From contig JARBUP010000097.1 in the NCBI GenBank assembly GCA_029239575.1, positions 1-9,417 of the forward strand: DNA of 9,417 nt, read 5' to 3'. This DNA is from Bacillota bacterium (GTDB lineage: Bacteria; Bacillota; Clostridia; Tissierellales; Sedimentibacteraceae). Under the pieces are notes generated by a model, which saw nothing but the letters and a program-made list of their open reading frames with translations, was not told the DNA's origin and searched no databases. Position 1 is the stretch's first letter; the number at the start of each line of letters is the position of its first letter. Positions 7,133-9,417 of the stretch are shown in pieces. A program made the position numbers and the translations under genes.

Positions 7133-7182
7133 ATAAAACACCTCTTAATTTTGCTAAATAAATCGGATTGTTTACCAGAAAG

Positions 7183-7199
7183 TTGCGACATGGTCGTAA
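7183..7199. promoter_or_regulatory. Imperfect inverted repeat just downstream of the PHP promoter (possible operator)
   Basis: TTGCGAC, ATG, GTCGTAA is a 7-3-7 inverted repeat with one mismatch (6 of 7). It falls at roughly +6 to +22 relative to the expected transcription start from the -10 at 7217-7212, a classic repressor position. A related TGTTGCGATG occurs at 7260-7269. No regulator is encoded nearby. Confidence 0.35.
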
Positions 7200-7211
7200 T
7201 CTAGTAATCAT

Positions 7212-7220
7212 ATTATAACA
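7212..7220 (-). promoter_or_regulatory. Extended -10 promoter for the PHP gene
   Basis: On the minus strand TGTTATAAT gives an extended -10 with a perfect TATAAT (7217-7212). The -35 region at 17-18 nt is poor (TTTAAT), which is usual for extended -10 promoters. It leaves a leader of about 70 nt. Confidence 0.6.
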
Positions 7221-7347
7221 TTTTTTAGTAGATTATTAAAGATTAAAATATGTTCCTTATTGTTGCGATGTTTTACAAAAATATTTATATTTAATCTATT
7301 TTTAATTATCCATTAATATCATTTAAATCATTTTTGTGTAATATGAT

Positions 7348-7353
7348 TATAAT
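7348..7353 (+). promoter_or_regulatory. Probable -10 element for the small membrane protein gene
   Basis: TATAAT lies 41 bp upstream of the ATG at 7394. No good -35 is found at 16-18 nt, so this is weaker evidence than for the other promoters here. Confidence 0.4.
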
Positions 7354-7393
7354 AAATAGATGTTTATATATTATATGAGGAGATAATTATATT

Positions 7394-7621
7394 ATGGAAC
7401 TTATTATTGGAATTTTTATATTTTTTATATTTATTGCGGCAGCCTTAAAAGCGGGAGTTTTATTTTTGAAAATCATATTTACAATAGTGGGAACATTAAT
7501 TGGCTTAGTTTTAATGATTGTTTTAATGCCACTTGGTTTAGGGTTAACTATTTTAATAATACCAGCTATAATTATTGGTATAATAGTATCTATAATAAAA
7601 TGTATAATGTTTATATTTTAA
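7394..7621 (+). CDS. Small hydrophobic membrane protein, unknown function
   Basis: The family of this 75-residue protein is not recognised. It is almost entirely hydrophobic, rich in Ile, Leu, Val, Gly and Phe. There are two or three likely membrane segments, at about residues 3-18, 27-45 and 50-68. The only charged residues are E2 and three lysines (K19, K26, K69), so the short loops are positive; there is one cysteine (C70). GAGGAG lies 11 bp before the ATG, a rather long but workable spacing. It is a single gene: divergent from the PHP gene, and followed at once by a hairpin and then a terminator. It could be a small integral membrane stress or envelope protein or a holin-like peptide; nothing in the sequence decides this. 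Confidence 0.7.
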   Translation: MELIIGIFIFFIFIAAALKAGVLFLKIIFTIVGTLIGLVLMIVLMPLGLGLTILIIPAIIIGIIVSIIKCIMFIF

Positions 7622-7784
7622 AGGGCGTAAACCCTATTCAGACTATTGACAAACCCCTATATTTCATTCTGAACGCAGTGAAGTATCTTTTAACAAATAA
7701 ATAAGATCCTTCGCTTTGCTCAGGATGACAAAACTAAAAATTATACTTTGTCAACAAACTATAAAGGGCGTGAGCCCTTTTTTT
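7619..7784. repeat. Composite palindromic element flanked by 17-bp imperfect direct repeats
   Basis: Direct repeats at 7619-7635 and 7762-7778 match at 15 of 17 positions (TAAAGGGCGTRARCCCT). Between them an outer stem TTGACAAA (7646-7653)/TTTGTCAA (7747-7754) encloses a long hairpin with arms 7665-7689 and 7703-7727 and a 13-nt loop. The arms match at 19 of 25, with three of the six mismatches being G-U in rightward RNA. In addition, AAAGGGC at 7620-7626 can pair with GCCCTTT at 7774-7780, closing the whole unit as one nested structure. The central hairpin (CTGAACGCAGTGAAG, and CCTTCGCTTTGCTCAGGATG on the other arm) resembles the dispersed CTGAGCGAAGCGAAGGATCTT repeats of many bacterial genomes (from memory). 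It lies between the small membrane protein gene and the mobB operon. Confidence 0.7.
7763..7784 (+). terminator. Rho-independent terminator after the small membrane protein gene
   Basis: AAAGGGC (7763-7769), loop GTGA (a GNRA tetraloop) and GCCCTTT (7774-7780) form a perfect 7-bp stem. An uninterrupted seven-T run covers 7778-7784. A decayed copy right at the stop codon (7619-7635) lacks the T-run and has only AGGG/CCCT pairing. Confidence 0.85.
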
Positions 7785-7805
7785 ATATTATAGTTAAGTA
7801 CTACA

Positions 7806-7820
7806 TTCATATAATATGAA
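7806..7820. repeat. Perfect 15-nt AT-rich palindrome
   Basis: TTCATAT, A, ATATGAA has 7-bp arms around one base, about 60 bp upstream of the mobB promoter. It could be an upstream regulator site. Such AT-rich palindromes are common by chance in DNA of this composition. The rest of 7785-7877 shows nothing recognisable. Confidence 0.3.
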
Positions 7821-7877
7821 AAATAATAGTGAAGAATTTATTTTTTAGGATTGATTTTTAATAGCTGTTAAAATTAA

Positions 7878-7906
7878 TTTACAGAAAATTCAATAGATGA
7901 TATAAT
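7878..7906 (+). promoter_or_regulatory. Strong sigma-A promoter for the mobB-DUF2284 operon
   Basis: TTTACA (7878-7883), a 17-nt spacer and TATAAT (7901-7906), with an upstream TG extending the -10 (TGATATAAT). Transcription would start near 7913, giving a leader of about 97 nt before the mobB ATG. Confidence 0.75.
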
Positions 7907-7950
7907 TAAATAACGTTTGATTTAAAATAACAATTAAAAAAAATACATGA

Positions 7951-7964
7951 ATTTCCCAGGAAAT
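7951..7964. promoter_or_regulatory. Inverted repeat in the mobB leader
   Basis: ATTTCC, CA, GGAAAT is a perfect 6-bp inverted repeat around two bases, about 40-50 nt after the predicted transcription start and 45 bp before the start codon. Its loop is too short for a stable RNA hairpin, so a protein-binding site is likelier. The leader is too AT-rich and small to match the known molybdenum-cofactor riboswitch. Confidence 0.35.
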
Positions 7965-8009
7965 AGTCGAAAAATCTATAAATATAAATAATATATAATC
8001 GGAGGAAGT

Positions 8010-8750
8010 ATGAAAGTATTTTCAGTTATTGGAATATCTGATTCAGGAAAAACAACTACTATAGAAAAGATTATTAAAGAGCTTATAAAAAGAAATTATA
8101 CAGTTGGAACAGTTAAGGAAATTCGTTCCCATGATTTTAAAATGGATGTTGAAGGAACAAATACTTTTACTCATAAACAAGCAGGTTCAAGCTTAGTAAC
8201 TGTAAGGGGTTCAAATGAAACTGATATAATGCATCAAGAAAGAATGAGCGTAAATGATATATTAAAATGCTATTCTCAGGATTTTGTTATATTAGAAGGT
8301 GTAAGGGATACGTCTGCTCCTAAAATAGTTACAGCTCATGATCAAGAAGGAATAGAATCAAGGTTTGATGAAACAGTATTTGCAATATCAGGACGAATTG
8401 CTGCAGAGATACAGGAATATAAGGGGTTGCCTGCTATAAATGCTATGACGGATATTGAAAAATTAGTTGATTTAATTGAAGAAAAAACTTTTGATTATTT
8501 GCCAGATTTAAATTGTAAAAAATGTGGACTATCATCTTGTAAAGAAATGAGTTTTAACATATTAAATAACAACAAAAATAGGAATGATTGTATAACAAGC
8601 AATCAAAAGTTAGTTGTTAAAATAAATGGCAAAGAATTATCCATGATTCCATTTGTAGAAAATATATTTAAAAATACTATTGAAGCAGTTGCAAAAGAAT
8701 TAAAGGGTTATAGTCAAAACGGTGATATTGAAATATATATAAAAAGATAA
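8010..8750 (+). CDS. mobB: MobB-type molybdopterin-guanine-dinucleotide protein fused to an Fe-S domain
   Basis: The product is 246 residues in three parts. Residues 1-160 are a MobB P-loop GTPase with Walker A GISDSGKTT (8-16), TVGTVKEIRSHDF (32-43) with the D-V-E-G-T-N-T block after it, and Walker B-like FVILEGVRD (92-100). Residues 169-194 form a four-cysteine cluster motif, C169-x2-C172-x4-C177-x16-C194, as in the 4Fe-4S domain of the PF04060 type. Residues about 200-246 (KINGKEL, PFVENIFKNTI, DIEIYIKR) form a short tail known from MobB homologues of methanogens and clostridia. MobB binds GTP and molybdopterin guanine dinucleotide and assists MobA or cofactor delivery to molybdo- or tungstoenzymes. 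Fusion to an Fe-S domain is not found in E. coli MobB (about 175 residues). GGAGG lies four bases before the ATG. It is first in an operon with a DUF2284 gene. No mobA or moa gene is in the window. Confidence 0.87.
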   Translation: MKVFSVIGISDSGKTTTIEKIIKELIKRNYTVGTVKEIRSHDFKMDVEGTNTFTHKQAGSSLVTVRGSNETDIMHQERMSVNDILKCYSQDFVILEGVRDTSAPKIVTAHDQEGIESRFDETVFAISGRIAAEIQEYKGLPAINAMTDIEKLVDLIEEKTFDYLPDLNCKKCGLSSCKEMSFNILNNNKNRNDCITSNQKLVVKINGKELSMIPFVENIFKNTIEAVAKELKGYSQNGDIEIYIKR

Positions 8751-8766
8751 GTTCAAAAGGAAATAT

Positions 8767-9363
8767 ATGTATAAAATAGAAACAAAAATAAATAAAATAA
8801 AAATGAACGATTTAATCTTAAATTACAGGAATATGGAAAAAATAGAAGGATACTGCAAAGAATGTAGCAAATACAACATGGTATGGTCCTGTCCGCCATA
8901 TGATTTTAATATAGAAAATTATTTAAGTCAGTTTGAAAATGTACATATAATTGGGACTAAAGTAATTTTTGATAAAGAAGTTTTAGCAACAAATTATTCA
9001 AAAGAAGAAGTAAATAAAATATCATTTGAAACAGTTATAAATGTAAGAAAAAAAGTTTTTGATAAATTAATAAAATTAGAAGAAATTTATCCTGAGGGCA
9101 AAATTATAAATTCAGGTAATTGTACAATTTGTAATAGCTGTACAAGAATAAGCAGCATAAAATGTATTCATGAGCGGGATTTAAGATATTCATTAGAATC
9201 TCTTGGATTTGATGTGGGAAAAGTTACAAAAGAAATCCTTAATATAGAATTAAAATGGCCTACACATACTAGACTCCCTGAATATTTAACTTTGGCAAGT
9301 GGTTTTATGACAAACTTACAAATAGAAAACAGTGAAATAAATAATCTATTGACAAATTTGTAA
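8767..9363 (+). CDS. DUF2284 cysteine-rich metal-binding protein
   Basis: This 198-residue soluble protein carries the two cysteine clusters that define DUF2284. The first is C30-x2-C33-x8-C42 in the W-S-C-P-P-Y block (40-45). The second is C119-x2-C122-x2-C125-x7-C133, preceded by NSGNC and followed by RYSLESLGFDV (140-150). Seven cysteines arranged this way suggest one or two iron-sulfur clusters or another metal site; the family is annotated only as predicted metal-binding and has no assigned reaction. It starts 16 bp after mobB with an AAGGA ribosome binding site, so the two are almost certainly co-transcribed. The pairing with an Fe-S-fused MobB suggests a role in molybdenum or tungsten cofactor metabolism or enzyme maturation; this is inference. 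No terminator hairpin is seen after the stop. Confidence 0.85.
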   Translation: MYKIETKINKIKMNDLILNYRNMEKIEGYCKECSKYNMVWSCPPYDFNIENYLSQFENVHIIGTKVIFDKEVLATNYSKEEVNKISFETVINVRKKVFDKLIKLEEIYPEGKIINSGNCTICNSCTRISSIKCIHERDLRYSLESLGFDVGKVTKEILNIELKWPTHTRLPEYLTLASGFMTNLQIENSEINNLLTNL

Positions 9364-9377
9364 TATTTTTGTATAGT
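9349..9377 (+). promoter_or_regulatory. Near-consensus promoter at the 3' end of the DUF2284 gene
   Basis: A perfect TTGACA (9349-9354), a 17-nt spacer and TATAGT (9372-9377). The -35 lies inside the last codons of the DUF2284 gene, so this would drive a rightward gene beginning outside the window. Confidence 0.65.
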
Positions 9378-9417
9378 TTTATTGAAGTTAAGAATAATAT
9401 AGTACATATTAAATGCG

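Noticed and set aside
7139..7141. GTG as start of the PHP protein
   Set aside because: It overlaps the ribosome binding site; the ATG at 7132 has ideal spacing and begins directly at the conserved I-D-L-H-I-H-S.
7646..7674. TTGACA at 7646 as a -35 box
   Set aside because: The position 17 nt downstream reads CTGAAC, not a -10. The hexamer is better explained as one arm of the outer stem in the palindromic element.
7913..8009. Molybdenum-cofactor riboswitch ahead of mobB
   Set aside because: The leader is short and AT-rich and lacks the multi-stem GC-rich core of that riboswitch class.
9168..9407. Leftward 79-codon open frame at the right edge
   Set aside because: Antisense to the conserved second cysteine cluster region of DUF2284; no ribosome binding site.

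Overview
The window is strongly AT-rich, with AT-leaning codon choice, strong purine-rich ribosome binding sites (GGAGG or AGGAGG) and near-consensus sigma-A promoters. This fits a low-GC Firmicute, most likely an anaerobic clostridial or tissierellial species. The genus cannot be fixed from the sequence; Sedimentibacter-like is only a guess. No rRNA, tRNA, CRISPR array, transposase or phage gene is seen.

Layout. The 3' end of a CCA-adding tRNA nucleotidyltransferase (HD domain) runs rightward off the left edge. It converges at a bidirectional terminator with a leftward gene for a secreted protein with copper-amine-oxidase N-terminal repeats and a methionine-rich C-terminal domain. Next, also leftward, is a SteT-type APC amino-acid permease with its own terminator and promoter. 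A back-to-back promoter region separates it from rightward glpK (glycerol kinase), which is followed after 39 bp by a Xaa-Pro aminopeptidase. A leftward PHP-domain phosphoesterase converges on the aminopeptidase, and the gap between them is filled by a GC-rich, interleaved palindromic repeat. Divergent from the PHP gene is a 75-residue, almost wholly hydrophobic membrane protein. A second, different palindromic repeat ending in a rho-independent terminator follows it. The right end carries a two-gene operon: MobB fused to a four-cysteine Fe-S domain, and a seven-cysteine DUF2284 protein. It has a strong promoter and a roughly 97-nt leader. Another near-consensus promoter at the very edge points to a gene outside the window.

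How the genes work together. Most are single-gene housekeeping or metabolic units: tRNA 3'-end maturation, amino-acid exchange, glycerol phosphorylation, proline-peptide turnover and nucleotide or phosphoester hydrolysis. The right-hand pair looks like a dedicated module for molybdenum or tungsten cofactor handling, and is the best candidate for an under-described system. The two palindromic repeat blocks are the most notable non-coding structures.

Two gene starts were moved inward. For the permease and the PHP protein, the most upstream in-frame start is a GTG lying inside the Shine-Dalgarno sequence of a better ATG.
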